Part shown: one piece after another, positions 9,401 through 19,576 of the stretch | Numbering within the stretch: the first letter of the stretch is position 1 | Layout: each line of letters opens with the position of its first letter | DNA from: Rachicladosporium sp. CCFEE 5018 | Lineage: Eukaryota > Ascomycota > Dothideomycetes > Cladosporiales > Cladosporiaceae | NCBI GenBank assembly: GCA_002077045.2 | Contig: KZ111161.1 | Span: 124,001 to 188,000 of the forward strand | Direction: 5' to 3' | DNA length: 64,000 bases | Program-made: the position numbers and the translations under genes | Notes under the pieces: generated by a model | Databases searched by the model: none | Seen by the model: the letters and a program-made list of their open reading frames with translations, nothing else | What the model was told of the DNA's origin: nothing

Positions 9401-11578
9401 AGCTATGTTTCCACCCTTTTACAACTCGGCGCGGGTCTTGAGAGTGTCATCGCAGACAGATCAGCGCCGATGCGATCTCCGGGAGTGCAAGCTGTGATCG
9501 CTCCTCAAGTCTGCGGACTGTGGACTACCGTAGTCGAAGGCATTATGCAGCAGCGGCGGTACGACAACGCGCTCCTTACAAATCTCGAGCCACTACTGTC
9601 TGCTGCATTCACCAGCTCACACCGAGCGATCGTCAACGCCACAATCGTAGCTTGGAACGCGACCTTCGGAGGTGCTGACAGCCTGGAGTATCTTGCTGAT
9701 CTGGCAGCAATACTGCGTGCTCGGCGCGTGGACACTGATCTTCAATGCCCGGGTCTTGTGGAGGACGACTCGGCGCCGATGATCTTGCCAGACACGATCG
9801 ACTCTTTGGTCGGCGTCAACTCCACTCAATTGGTCTCGCCAGTGGCGAAGTCTACACCGAACAAGCAGGTGCAGCTGAGCACGGCAGCAGTGGCACAAGA
9901 TCATCACTTGCGCATCCCTAAGCTTTCGTCCATCGTGTCGCGCAGAACCTCACCAAACCCAATCGGAAAGTCCAAGTTGCGGCATCAGGACTCTCGAATA
10001 GATTTCGTACCCATCGAGATGTCGCCTGTGGCCCCTGTCGACGACTCTCAAATGCTCACTGAGCACCAGAAGGAGACTCGCACTCGTCAGACGGAGGATG
10101 CGCAGATTTTTCCGGCTTTCTCGTCCAGTCCTGCGCCAAAGCTTGGCAGCATCAAGCTGCCTGTTCTCCGGGCTCTGGACTTTGCTACACATGGACTTCG
10201 CGACTTGGATGCTCATGGCGAGTTATTTACGCCAGCTGTACTCCCCGAGGGTGATGACGAAAGAAGCGACTACATTGGCTCGTCACCTACACCACGAAGC
10301 TCTGACGTAGCAAGCACTGCAGCGCACGTTGGTGCCGCCGAGGAGCATGAAGCCCTAGATGAGGTCCCGTTTTCACCGCTAGGCTCTCCTGGACTTGAAT
10401 CTGCACTTCCACACGAAACTCTACCCCTTGAACCCGAACAGCATCTTGCCGCACCGAGCTTGCACTCAGACTTTCTGTCTGATACGATACTGCCGGCGTT
10501 GCAGCTGCAGGACGAAGCCCAAGCTGCAGAGCAGCATGTCATCACCGTAGATCAGATCAATCCTGATCACGAAATGATCGACGATACGACTGTGATGCCC
10601 TATGTTGCATCCCCTCGCCAGGAAGCAGTCTCCGATCACACAGACTCTCAAGACATTAGCCGGATAGAAGACTCATTCGCTGGGCCCAGATTGTCCCTGA
10701 GCACTGAATCAGTCGATGGCTCGCAGACTGGAAGCCAGGAGGTGCGTACGCGCAAACGCAAACGTGCCACTGGCACAATCTACACGGCTCCTGTGAAGAA
10801 GCGCAAGCAACAGTCACCCTTCCGACGCTTCTTCTCGGGCATTTTCGGCAATGAAGCGGACGAGGAAGAGGACATGGAAGATGAGATTGTGGTCGCGAGC
10901 AGTCAGCCTACGACATCTCCGGCTGCTGTGCGAGCAGAAGAGCATGCTGCCGACTCCTCATCTGCGCACCTGTCAGCCTCGCAGCCCCTTCCAGCAAAGA
11001 GAGGCCGCCCGCGGAAAGTTAACAAGATCTTGGAAGAAGTGACTTCGGACTCGCTACGTCCTTCTCCAGCCTCTGAGAGAATCCTTAAACGAAAGTCATC
11101 TCGTCTTGCCGTAGACGGTGAAGACGCCGCCATCCCTGCTACCAGCTTCGTCAAAGACACACCTGCGCCCTCGAAAGCTCGCAAACTCCGCAAGTCTGCA
11201 AGCTCCACACTGTCGGTCACGCCAGCATTACGTACTGCACCATACACCCGTACAGCGTCCGCAGTGGTGGTCTCTCCCACTGGCTCAACAGCAGGCATCA
11301 GCACGGCGGACAGTGGCGAGGATGATGAAGATCAGAGTGACGCTGTAGCCACGCCTCGCAAGACGATCGCAGCCCCCGCGGATAATGATGGCGTGTCAAC
11401 AGCCGGAACCCCTGCGGCGCCCACGACGCCATCGAGTCTGCTCAGTCGCCTGCAAGGCATCCTGGGCGACTGTAAAAAGCTGATCTTGGGTCCACAGCAG
11501 CACAGAGAGTTTGACGATGTGCTCTTCGAGTTACGGAAAGAAGTGCATGATGCTGCAAGCCGCGGGAAAGAACAGTGA
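6470..11578 (+). CDS. rif1: Rif1-like telomere and replication-timing regulator
   Basis: A 1702-residue single-exon protein. The first roughly 1100 residues are helical repeats of the Rif1 N-terminal type; the last 600 are disordered and charged. Rif1 limits telomere elongation, controls origin timing and recruits protein phosphatase 1. Two candidate PP1-docking motifs are visible near the N-terminus: KVGF (residues 79-82, RVxF type) and SILK (119-122). An RPPTPP block at 17-22, which I associate with fungal Rif1, is also present. Near residue 1510 there is an AT-hook-like KRGRPRK motif, and basic nuclear-localisation-like clusters occur around 1425-1445. A possible upstream mini-exon (ATG at 6415, 40-nt intron) would add five residues, but the intron is unusually short, so I keep 6470. 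Confidence 0.87.
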   Translation: MLSSAVPSSKFDRLFARPPTPPLRTDEHIHHAPAFLENGHLDAGPDSDRALQLQPSTDTPPASSPASQGADANGTAGRKVGFLSDPTYHEIPLPGFSSSPAQRLLRAKPSPRDAQPAKSILKLSSGAPASSPTAPLNALVHFNREDPQTYGPMLQSVLNELASTSPASRLDAYLALNGAWQAYQDFPDKEATIAKLDQLQHFLTRDTSLKGPSDVVRTQIATQALKLSSALLLDDRIAQALGDKFRTILFDRSVTATEEDGVPKPVLLNHLNLLAQRRLYVAGLSSTRADRFITALNTVEARCSSSHVVAVRLVVYCRLLEHFPNVMLSRMKDWLEHIFHSMLSDRSDVRTRAVEAGTQAGVTLGTLPVASKVLRDFFERELESGETYGEYFTLRLTEMIKSEELCSFVPYVWSTIILFFRNKRHPLDRWSRFKTWLVIIQQCMNSNDVTVKHKALVAWNKLVYAVMPDSSTAPAMLAMLRVPITSALDKHGNDPVAREQREWAMKCFNNLLHYALRPTATHAELDTAWDMYVDETLSKLIKASSRGRGKVCRILHGLMSVNTGTWNESAAFQATPIDAENLPRLDPRWVRSRFAKVLNLIEPILIHSMRLPRDQRTPVTSLWQATLQSLADAAAQEVRTHPELREAIARIVNTLQHTWAAVDGSNQDSDDKVDPFRKLLEITSQCLGANILIEPMLSIAKDGNIEAAPTPSHRPSKHGHVLRSPLTALLGVIGTATVEEESTARLCIDLVQYAYASKKTTSGKVQLLAHTLHEMKQNHAGSTTLKGTLWRLIARQCNTILSQTESGQGAADVAITGQTIRDSVGILITGLQIGLPQDSVRSTVMDLLETLNSITRKSFGNAGVTICITEPLSEVLRNDPDLSDSRSKLDYVSSVLATATWPEDSHALATARRKVWGADFGPNKARNIEPFPVLCDLVKRSLLLIISQPLHDEDPVLSTAGKFLDSVRTFLERSPVSSYVSTLLQLGAGLESVIADRSAPMRSPGVQAVIAPQVCGLWTTVVEGIMQQRRYDNALLTNLEPLLSAAFTSSHRAIVNATIVAWNATFGGADSLEYLADLAAILRARRVDTDLQCPGLVEDDSAPMILPDTIDSLVGVNSTQLVSPVAKSTPNKQVQLSTAAVAQDHHLRIPKLSSIVSRRTSPNPIGKSKLRHQDSRIDFVPIEMSPVAPVDDSQMLTEHQKETRTRQTEDAQIFPAFSSSPAPKLGSIKLPVLRALDFATHGLRDLDAHGELFTPAVLPEGDDERSDYIGSSPTPRSSDVASTAAHVGAAEEHEALDEVPFSPLGSPGLESALPHETLPLEPEQHLAAPSLHSDFLSDTILPALQLQDEAQAAEQHVITVDQINPDHEMIDDTTVMPYVASPRQEAVSDHTDSQDISRIEDSFAGPRLSLSTESVDGSQTGSQEVRTRKRKRATGTIYTAPVKKRKQQSPFRRFFSGIFGNEADEEEDMEDEIVVASSQPTTSPAAVRAEEHAADSSSAHLSASQPLPAKRGRPRKVNKILEEVTSDSLRPSPASERILKRKSSRLAVDGEDAAIPATSFVKDTPAPSKARKLRKSASSTLSVTPALRTAPYTRTASAVVVSPTGSTAGISTADSGEDDEDQSDAVATPRKTIAAPADNDGVSTAGTPAAPTTPSSLLSRLQGILGDCKKLILGPQQHREFDDVLFELRKEVHDAASRGKEQ

Positions 11579-11786
11579 GCCGGTAGAGGAACACTAGGGA
11601 CACGAGGATTATTGACGATTCCTGACTCGATCGCATTCACGACAAGTGTGAGGGCGCTCCGCAGGAGACGCGGGCAGGTAGCTCAGAAGTAACACGCAAG
11701 CTATTACGTCTCATGTATATTCGTTGATGGCATGCTAGACTGTGGCGATTCATTATCTTACTTCGTGAATTTCATGTGCGTTCCCA

Positions 11787-13836
11787 CTACTCCGGCACGA
11801 TCTCACCGACGGACTTCCAGAAATCACATCTCGTTCCCCGACCACCCTCCCATGTATACGCATCCACCAGCCTGAATGTGTTGGTCGATATTGTTGAGTT
11901 GCAGTAAGTGCCTTTGTACACTTGCGGACAAGTCGTATTGAGGTCAAGCATTGCCGGATCCGCCACACTGTACGCCGGCCACGCGCTCGCGCCATTGGTG
12001 GTGACATTGGTCTGCGTGACACCAGTAGCGATCTGGTTCGAGATCGACGGGTTGCTGTTGACCACAAAATTGCCAAAAATGCGCTGGAAGGCAGTGATGA
12101 AGTCGACGGAGAAGTAGACACCGGGGTCGTTGTAGTAGCCCATTACATCTCCACCATGGTAGGCTGGGGCAACGGAGAATTGGTATTTCCAGGCATTTCC
12201 GCCTTGCGAGTTACCGCTGTATGCCTCAGCGAGCCAGTATGATGGACAGACGAAGGTCGTCTCGGCGTAGACGTTGTCGGCTCGTTGCTGCTGACCAGTG
12301 CCCACTGAGCTCTGGTTCAGGGCTGTTGGACCGCTATCACCGGCTGTCGCATATTCGGTGGAGCTGGGATCAGTTGGCGCGCCGTTACTGGGATAGTAGA
12401 ACAGGATCTTGTCGATGTCGTTTTGCGAGAACAGCGGGAATGTACGTTTGAGGTAGGCAACGAAGTCGTCTTGGGTGATGATATCCTGGGGAGTGAAACC
12501 GACGCCCTCGTTGGCGTTATTACCGGAGAGGATGTTGAGGCCGTTGACCTTACGACGTCCGAGTTGTCGGCTAGGCAGGTCCTGTACGAAAATACCATCG
12601 GTGACGGGTAGGAACGCCCAGGTACCGTATGAGGATTCCTGAGAGACCGTAGCGCTCGCGTTGATCAGCGTGGCGGAGTCAGAGGCTACTAAACATTCGA
12701 AGATGGGTTGCGTGAAGCCAGAGGTGCCATTGTTGCCGACTGGCTTGATCCCGCCACCAGTACAGCCTGCAGCTGCCGCAAATGCATAGTAAGCTTGCGA
12801 GGGCGCCCAGTCGTTGTAGTTGTACTGCATGGGCAGGTAAGGACTCTCCACGATGCTGTTAACGAACAGCTGAGTTTCAAGAGAGCCGCCGTAGGCCATG
12901 TCTTGCAACATAACACTACCGCCACCAGCGCTCTCGCCGCTGATGGTCACTCGCGATGGATCGCCGTTGAAGAGATGGATGTACTCCTGCACCCATTGAA
13001 GGGCATGGAATTGGTCCAGGATTGCTGCGTTGACTGCACCCTTTCGGAAGACTTCATCGGAAGACAAGAAGCCAAATGCGCCAAGCTATGATGCAAATTA
13101 GTTCAAATAGTCTTCCTCTTGGGTGAGAAGTGCGTACTCGATACTGGATGGCGACTCCGACAAATGCATTATCGTTCGTGTTGATGAATGCAGTCAGGTC
13201 CTGGCGACCATTACCTTGCCCGTAGCCACCTATCGATTGTCAGTTGAGTCATCTCCGTCCCAACCGCAAGCGACTCACCTCCGTGAATCCAGACATAGAC
13301 AGGTAGCGGCCCGGTCGCACCACTCGGAGTGAAGACGTTGAGCTACAACTTGTCAGCTCTTTGAGATGCTAGCACGTCTATGCTATCTCTGCTTACGAAG
13401 AGACAGTCCTCACTCGCTCCGGTCTGGTTCGCGGGCTTGACGCCAGCATTGCCAGACGATGGACTCTGCGGGCAGGTCGGGCCATGTTGGCTTGCATCGA
13501 CAACACTGCTGCGGTTCAAGACCGGGGCTCTAGGTGCCTGGAATCTCAAGTTGCCAATGGGAGGGGCGGCGAAGCGGATTCTGTAGGTCGTTCGTCAGTT
13601 ATTGCTGGTCAATTCGGGCAGGGAGCGACTTGCCCTTTGTAAATGTCTAGACCGACTGAGCTGTTGCTGTAGCCTTGGTACACGCTGTAGCCAAGATCCA
13701 CCTCGAGCGTACTGCTACTATTGCTGCCATAAGTAGTCTGTCGCTTGGCAGCCTGTGAGTATACAAAGGGACGAGGATTGTAGGCTGCTGGAGCTGCTGT
13801 AACAACGCCAACAAGGGCAAGGATTGAAAACAACAT
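11787..13836 (-). CDS. Secreted type-B carboxylesterase/lipase
   Basis: Five exons (13836-13634, 13580-13397, 13342-13279, 13229-13138, 13085-11787) encode a 613-residue alpha/beta-hydrolase of the carboxylesterase type-B family, which hydrolyses carboxylic esters. Residues 1-17 form a signal peptide ending in an Ala-Ala-Pro-Ala cleavage region, so the enzyme is probably secreted. Hallmarks in order are IYKGIRFAAPP, the oxyanion-hole HGGG, GESAGGG with the nucleophile Ser at about 233, NANEG (acid residue) and a late YHGGD (catalytic His). Several N-glycosylation sequons are present. Cysteines are spaced as in fungal members. The first intron appears to use GC-AG ends (GCAAGT donor at 13633); the other three are GT-AG. 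All junctions restore frame and family motifs. Substrate cannot be told from sequence. Confidence 0.9.
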
Positions 13837-14328
13837 GCTGGGAAAGACTTCTCGGGTGAGTACAGCACCTACCGATTTCTCACGAGCTACTCCATCATAT
13901 ATATCTTACCGTAATCCATCATGACAGCATCGGTAGCATGTTCATGCGATGCGCGAGTCTATCGCACGACTCCCCGCGCAAAGAAGTGAGGAGCCGACAT
14001 GGTGGCTGGCAGATGCGGAGTCGAGTCCATTGCCGGCATTAGTATTCGCATTGACTCTGCTGAAAGTGACATTACCCGGGTACAAGATGACGCCGTTTGT
14101 CGATGGCTGGCAATCGATGGCGACGAAAGTGCCGTTCTTCCGAGTGTTGAGGTTGATAGAGGGAGAAAGTTTCTGGTCGAGGTCGCGGGGTGTCGCGCCA
14201 GGAAGCTTCACTGGCTTCCACTGGGAGGAGCAAAGAACGGCATTTCTATAATGCTGTGGGATTCACGAATGCATAATGAACACCATCGCCAGCTATCAAT
14301 CGCTATGCACACTCTCCTCCACGACCCA
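13837..14328. other. Intergenic region, esterase promoter
   Basis: This 492-bp stretch holds the promoter of the carboxylesterase (minus strand) and the 3' flank of the next minus-strand gene. Open frames here lack motifs or signal peptides and look like chance. Confidence 0.45.
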
Positions 14329-15922
14329 TCATCTCCCTGGCAACGTCGACCCTTCGACACTCGACAACTTCACCCCAGCTAACTTCACACTCCCGTTAAT
14401 GAACGTCCCACCTCCGATCTCAAACCTCTTGCCCAGCACCATCCCCTCCGCCCCCGCGATATCCGCCCAAGGCACCTCCACAGCACCAACCTCCTTCTCG
14501 CCATCCAGCAACGCAAAACGGAAAGCTTGCCCACTACTCGCCATCTCAGACGTAATTGGGATGCGGAAGTTCTGGTCAAAGGCAGGATTGTTGATGTCCG
14601 TCCCCGGCGCGTCGGCTTTGATGGCTGTCTGGAACGACTCCTTACCGTAGGTGACTTTGACGCTTGGCTTGAGCGTCTCGCGCTGGCCTTTAATGCCGTA
14701 GGCGCCTGCGATGAGGATTGTCGCGAGACCACAGAGCTTGCCGTCGGATTTGTGCTCGGAGGCTGAGAAGCTGGTAGCGCTGGGCTCGAAGTAGTGGAAC
14801 TCGGTGAGTATCGAGATTTTGCCGTCGACGGGCTGGTCTTTCTTAGTGAAGGAGAGCTCCTGCCTGCCGCCTGCGAGGAGGGCTTCGCGGACAGTGGTGA
14901 CGGCTAATCCGACCTCGTCGTCGCCGCCGACGTCTTCATCTTGCATGTCGAGTTTGATGCATTGGTCGAGGTCGCTGACTACGAAGTCGTGGGTCTCGTT
15001 CCAGGCTGGGTTTGTAGTGTTGTTCTGCTTCTCGTCAGCTCACACTCCATGTATTCTACATGTACAGGACTCACCTTCGTCCCCGTCTTCCAGGTTGGCT
15101 CGGCTCCGACATCGACCTTGAAGTAGCAATCCGGACTAGCCCTGGTCAACTTGCTGAATAACTTTTTCGCACCACCCTTTGCTTCCTGCGCAAAATCGGT
15201 CGCCTTCTCGACTGTGACTCTGATCACCCCCAGCGGATACAGGTAAGTCTTGAAGTAATCCGCATTCGCATCCAGCTTAACCAAGAAGCGATTCGGCAGC
15301 GTGAACATGCTATTGATCACGCCCAACAGAATCCCTCTCACCGTGTCGTCCACTATCGAGAAGTCCGCCACGTTCGCCGCCCCAGTGAAATCCAGCTTGA
15401 GAATGGGCGGATTCACAAACGCAATCTGCGCCGCGCCGATCAAAGGTATGGCATTCGTCAGCGGACCTAGCAAGATACTCAGCCTGCCATACAACTTCAC
15501 GTGCTCCACGCCAAGCGCGGGCATCATATCAGCATCAAGCTCGATATCGCATTTCCCGTCCCAGCTGACATTCATATCCAGCTTGATGCCGCCGGTGTCA
15601 GACTTCGTGGTGAGCACATTCGAGATTATCAGTGGCACGTGTCCCAGGTCTAGCTTGACGAAGTGGAGAGTCTTGAGGGGACCGGGGAGCATGGTCTTGA
15701 ACATGGGCTCGACGGTGTCTTTGACCATTTGGCTTGTGTAGGCTGTGATGTTTGGCCATAGCTGGATGACTATATCGTTGAGGAACTCTGGGATTGGTTA
15801 GTGAGGTGGTCTTCAGTTCGTCGAGTGGTTCTGCTCCTCGAAGGATGCATTGTTGAGTTTCACTTACTGGCTTGCTCTCCTGGACCTGAAGCCGTGAGCT
15901 TATCTACGATAGGGTTCGACAT
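14329..15922 (-). CDS. SMP-domain and C2-domain protein (tricalbin-like, no membrane anchor)
   Basis: Three exons (15922-15868, 15787-15075, 15027-14329) encode 488 residues. Residues about 15-160 look like an SMP domain (start FLNDIVIQLWPN, later VEPMF, LDLG.VP, NPPILKLDFTGAA), the lipid-binding module of tricalbins and extended synaptotagmins at membrane contact sites. A C2 domain follows (about 160-290, starting GVIRVTVEKA), and a second C2-like beta-sandwich fills the C-terminus. In the first C2 domain the acidic patch DDEVG may help bind calcium. Unlike tricalbins there is no N-terminal hairpin membrane segment, so the protein is probably soluble or peripheral. The 47-nt second intron (15074-15028) restores the TNPAWNE motif typical of C2 domains. 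Function is inferred from domains only. Confidence 0.78.
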
Positions 15923-16239
15923 CTCGATGGTAAAGCTTTCATGTGTCTCGTTGAACCTTCGGAAGATTGTCCGTAGCACTGAAGTGTCTTAGGTGAGCTT
16001 ACACTATTTCACCTTATTCACCACAGTGTGCGAGAGCTATCTCCTGCTTTCCTGCTTAGCCCGCTTGTTTGTTCCTCTGACGTATGGGTTGCATGGTGTC
16101 CCGCCATCTAGGCAGGTACAGGCCCTTGGCACATGCAAGCACTCACGGCACGAGCGCACTTTATCACCTGTCAAGGTGGACTGCAATCCATGTCTCACTT
16201 TTGGCTACATGGCAACTACACACACAGGCTCACCATTCT
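15923..16239. other. Intergenic region
   Basis: This 317-bp gap lies between the 5' end of the SMP/C2 gene and the 3' end of met10, both on the minus strand. Short frames here are not convincing and no structured element was recognised. Confidence 0.4.
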
Positions 16240-19200
16240 CTAGTAAACTTCCAGTACATATCTTCCCTCCTCCTTCAACCTCTCAATTTCCTTCATGCCG
16301 TCCCTCTTCTTGCCATCCACCCCGCCTTGCACAACAACAGCCTCCTCAAGCACATTCGTTACATCCGGCACCGGCCATGTAGGCCCACACAGGTAGAAAG
16401 TACCCTCCTTCTCCAGGTAATCCTGTCGAATCTCTGTCAAAGACTCCCGCATACGATCCTGAATGTAGATCTTCTCTTTCTGGTCACGCGAGAATGCGCG
16501 TCCCAAAAGCGTAATGATTCCTGCATCGCGGTATGCTTCCCACTCCTCGCCGTACAAGTACTCTTCGCGCTGGTGGCGGGAACCCATGTACAGCAGTACT
16601 GGACCAATCTCCATACCCTGCTGCTTCTGCCACGCACGTTCTTGGACGAAAGCGCGGAAGGGTGCGAGACCTGTGCCGAGACCGGCCATGATGAGAGGAC
16701 TGGTAGTCTTGGCTGGCAGCTTCATGACGCTGGGCTTGATCGAGACAGTGACTGGAGCGCCAATCGGTAGGCTGTCCATGTAGCGAGTGGCTTGACCGAA
16801 GCGGTCGCGACCCTTGGGGTCCACCCAGTTCACTGTGACGATCAACAGCGAGATGCTGTTGGGCGTGACTTTCTGCGAGGAGGCGACAGAGTACTCGCGA
16901 CGCTTCATGGGCGAGACAATCTTGACGATATCGTGCATGGAAGGATGAGCTGAGCGGTACTGCAGCAGGATGTCGGCGAAGGTAACAGTGTCGACTTCAG
17001 CTCGGCGCTTAAACTCGACGACACTCTCCTGATTGCCACCAATGCCAAGTAGAAGCAGTTCTGTCTGCTCCATTGGATCGTCTGCGAAGTGTGACAGAGC
17101 CTCGTAGAAGCGCTTTGGTGGGCGGCCAAAGATGTCGACATTGTGAAGTAGCGCCTGGTACACCGTGCGAGCTTCGTAGATGTCGGAATCCTCCCGCGAG
17201 ATGACTTCGACGATCTCATCCGGGTCAAGCCCGTACCATTTTATGAACTCGTTGACCTCGCCGACGTCGTTGATCGCGTGAATACCCAAAGCTTCGCCAA
17301 TCTCATACTTCAAGCCAGAGTTCCCGAGATCGAACTCGATGTGAAAGATGTTGCGGTCGTACGTCAGGGGTGTCAGGCGTCGATGTTCCTTCACGTGAAT
17401 GACAGCCGTCTTCTGCGGCAGATCGGGTCGCAAAGTGGTAGAGGTGCCGTACACTTCCTTGAAGAGAAGACCTTTGGCTGCGACAGTCCAAGACTTCGTT
17501 CGGGACGGCGCATCAGTCTCTTCCTGCTTGACAGCAGCAAAATTGTTGGCGTTGAGATCTTCTGCTGGCGGGAGAGACATGTTCTCCTCCAGCTCAATCG
17601 TAAGCCACTCGCTAGGCACCTCGATCACTTTCAAAGCGCTCTCAAGATCCTTGGCAAGTGCATCGAGTACGTTGCCGCCTGCCTGCAGCTTCCTCAGTCC
17701 GGTCTCATACAGTGTAGGGTTCGCGATCTTCAGGAACGCCAGCTGCAACAAGTAGCTCTCGAGCTCCGGCTCCTCTGAAGCTGTGCCGCTCGCAGCGGGA
17801 TCAAGGACGTAGAGCGTGAGTGACTTCGCTGCTATCGCCTTGCGTGCTGGTGTGCTGAGCTTCTTCTCGATGTCTTCGTCCTTCCACCCAGCAGACTTGA
17901 CTATTATGCTCCCATTATCCTTGACGCTGTCGATAACGTTGAACTCCGACAAAAGCTTGACGTCGCCGACCACGACCACGTCGGCTGTATCAACGCTGTA
18001 TGCTGCCTCAATGCTCTTCGGCGAGCAGCGGAGATCGGTGCGAACGACACCGCTCTGCACAGAGTTGTCATGGCTGCTGCGCACCGAGACATTGAATGCA
18101 CTATCGCCAGACAAGAGCTGTCCGATCATCAAGGGTGCAGATGCGCTTGAATTGGACGCAATGTCCCAGAAGGCATACTGCTTGATCTCTTCGCTGGTGA
18201 GCCCAAGCGGTGTCGAGACCTCTTCGATCTCGTCGCCTGGCTTCTGTTCGAAGTGACGGAAGAGAGCTTCCATCTTCTTGATGGTCCAGACCGTTTGGCG
18301 GGAGTACTTGTTGTCGTACACACTTGGCTGCTTGCCGGATGAGGTCGTCGCGAAGCTCACTGCAGCGAGCACATCACCGTACAGCGCGCTCGCGACGCAA
18401 TCATCTGCAACGCTGGGCTGATCGTAGACTTGACCGAGTACCGCAATCTGCTGCACAGTCGCAGCCAACGTTTCCAGGAACTCTTCCTCAGCGAAGGGAC
18501 GGTATACTCGGACATTGATCACGCCGACGCGCGTGCCCTGCTTCGCGAGTGCTTCAGCAACCTGAGCGCCGAGGCTAGCCTCGACCGTACCGAACCCCAC
18601 CAGCACGCTAGTTGGCTCAGCATGACCATGGTACTCGAAGCACTTGTACTCGGTCCCAAGCTCTTCATTGAAAGATGCGAGTACCTTTGTGAGCCGTGCT
18701 TCGTTCGAGAGCTTCCGCTTCTTGGGCGAAAGACTTCCGTTCACCGACTCGAGCACAGTATCGTAGGTCTTCTTCAGACCAGCTGTGCTGAGGACGTCGA
18801 TCACCCGTGTGGTCTCTCTGCCCACCGTGATGCCATCGTAGGTGTGCATAGTCGGCTGCACAGTTGCCATGAGAGTGGCGAGTAGACTCATGTGCTGCAC
18901 CTCATACGCGCTCTTGCTGCTGACCAGGCCCAAGCCCAGCTCTTCAGCTGCGCTCAAGGCAGCCGTGTAGTCTGTCACCAGTCCTGCCTTGGTCTCTGGC
19001 GCGTAGTCGACAGCTGCGATCTGCAGCACGGTCGGACTCGCCACATCGTATAGCAGACTCAGCTCGTCGAGCGCAGGTCGAAGGTGGGTCAGGCTAGCAG
19101 CGCTCGCCACGATGCTCTGCGGGCGATGGCGCTTAGCCATGTCGAAGTCAGGGTAGAACATGTACCCTAGCGCGATCGTGCCTGCGCCATTGCGCGTCTC

Positions 19201-19476
19201 GAGTGACTTGACTGTTGTCACTTCGCCATACGCGTTCTTCTCCTTCAGCTGCCTCCATGCTTGAGCGGCAATGTCGAGGTCGAATGACTCGGGCGAGTAT
19301 GCGAAGATGGTGTCAGACAGAGCATATGCGACCTGCTGGACGAGAGTCTGCGCAGTAAGGTATGTTGGTCCAGAGAGATCGGAAAGGGAGATGTCCTGAC
19401 CGAAGGGGAGAGCGGTCGACTTGGTGGCAAAGGTGTCGAACGTCTGTTGCTCGGCTTCATGAGCAGGCCCAGTACT
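16240..19476 (-). CDS. met10: Sulfite reductase (NADPH) flavoprotein alpha subunit, 5' end lost in gap
   Basis: About 1079 residues of the assimilatory sulfite reductase flavoprotein are visible. This subunit passes electrons from NADPH through FAD and FMN to the haemoprotein subunit, which reduces sulfite to sulfide for Cys and Met synthesis. The N-terminal half is the pyruvate:ferredoxin-oxidoreductase-like region typical of fungal Met10. The C-terminal half is a ferredoxin-NADP reductase module: FAD binding at REYSVASS, NADPH binding at GLGTGLAPFRAF, and the late YLCGPT. No separate flavodoxin-type FMN motif is obvious to me. The visible sequence begins in the assembly gap at 19477 with ST-G-P, shortly upstream of a FGQDISLSD block that I place near the N-terminus. 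Probably only a short N-terminal segment is missing. No intron is needed. Confidence 0.92.
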   Translation of the reverse strand, partial: STGPAHEAEQQTFDTFATKSTALPFGQDISLSDLSGPTYLTAQTLVQQVAYALSDTIFAYSPESFDLDIAAQAWRQLKEKNAYGEVTTVKSLETRNGAGTIALGYMFYPDFDMAKRHRPQSIVASAASLTHLRPALDELSLLYDVASPTVLQIAAVDYAPETKAGLVTDYTAALSAAEELGLGLVSSKSAYEVQHMSLLATLMATVQPTMHTYDGITVGRETTRVIDVLSTAGLKKTYDTVLESVNGSLSPKKRKLSNEARLTKVLASFNEELGTEYKCFEYHGHAEPTSVLVGFGTVEASLGAQVAEALAKQGTRVGVINVRVYRPFAEEEFLETLAATVQQIAVLGQVYDQPSVADDCVASALYGDVLAAVSFATTSSGKQPSVYDNKYSRQTVWTIKKMEALFRHFEQKPGDEIEEVSTPLGLTSEEIKQYAFWDIASNSSASAPLMIGQLLSGDSAFNVSVRSSHDNSVQSGVVRTDLRCSPKSIEAAYSVDTADVVVVGDVKLLSEFNVIDSVKDNGSIIVKSAGWKDEDIEKKLSTPARKAIAAKSLTLYVLDPAASGTASEEPELESYLLQLAFLKIANPTLYETGLRKLQAGGNVLDALAKDLESALKVIEVPSEWLTIELEENMSLPPAEDLNANNFAAVKQEETDAPSRTKSWTVAAKGLLFKEVYGTSTTLRPDLPQKTAVIHVKEHRRLTPLTYDRNIFHIEFDLGNSGLKYEIGEALGIHAINDVGEVNEFIKWYGLDPDEIVEVISREDSDIYEARTVYQALLHNVDIFGRPPKRFYEALSHFADDPMEQTELLLLGIGGNQESVVEFKRRAEVDTVTFADILLQYRSAHPSMHDIVKIVSPMKRREYSVASSQKVTPNSISLLIVTVNWVDPKGRDRFGQATRYMDSLPIGAPVTVSIKPSVMKLPAKTTSPLIMAGLGTGLAPFRAFVQERAWQKQQGMEIGPVLLYMGSRHQREEYLYGEEWEAYRDAGIITLLGRAFSRDQKEKIYIQDRMRESLTEIRQDYLEKEGTFYLCGPTWPVPDVTNVLEEAVVVQGGVDGKKRDGMKEIERLKEEGRYVLEVY

Positions 19477-19576
19477 NNNNNNNNNNNNNNNNNNNNNNNN
19501 NNNNNNNNNNNNNNNNNNNNNNNNNNNNNNNNNNNNNNNNNNNNNNNNNNNNNNNNNNNNNNNNNNNNNNNNNNNN
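19477..19576. other. Assembly gap of 100 N
   Basis: Exactly 100 N bases, the conventional placeholder for a gap of unknown size. It separates the divergent met10 and rad4 genes and removes the start of both. Reading frames running through it are artefacts. Confidence 0.99.

Noticed and set aside
13942..14211. 89-codon frame between esterase and SMP/C2 gene
   Set aside because: No signal peptide or motif and no splice partner.
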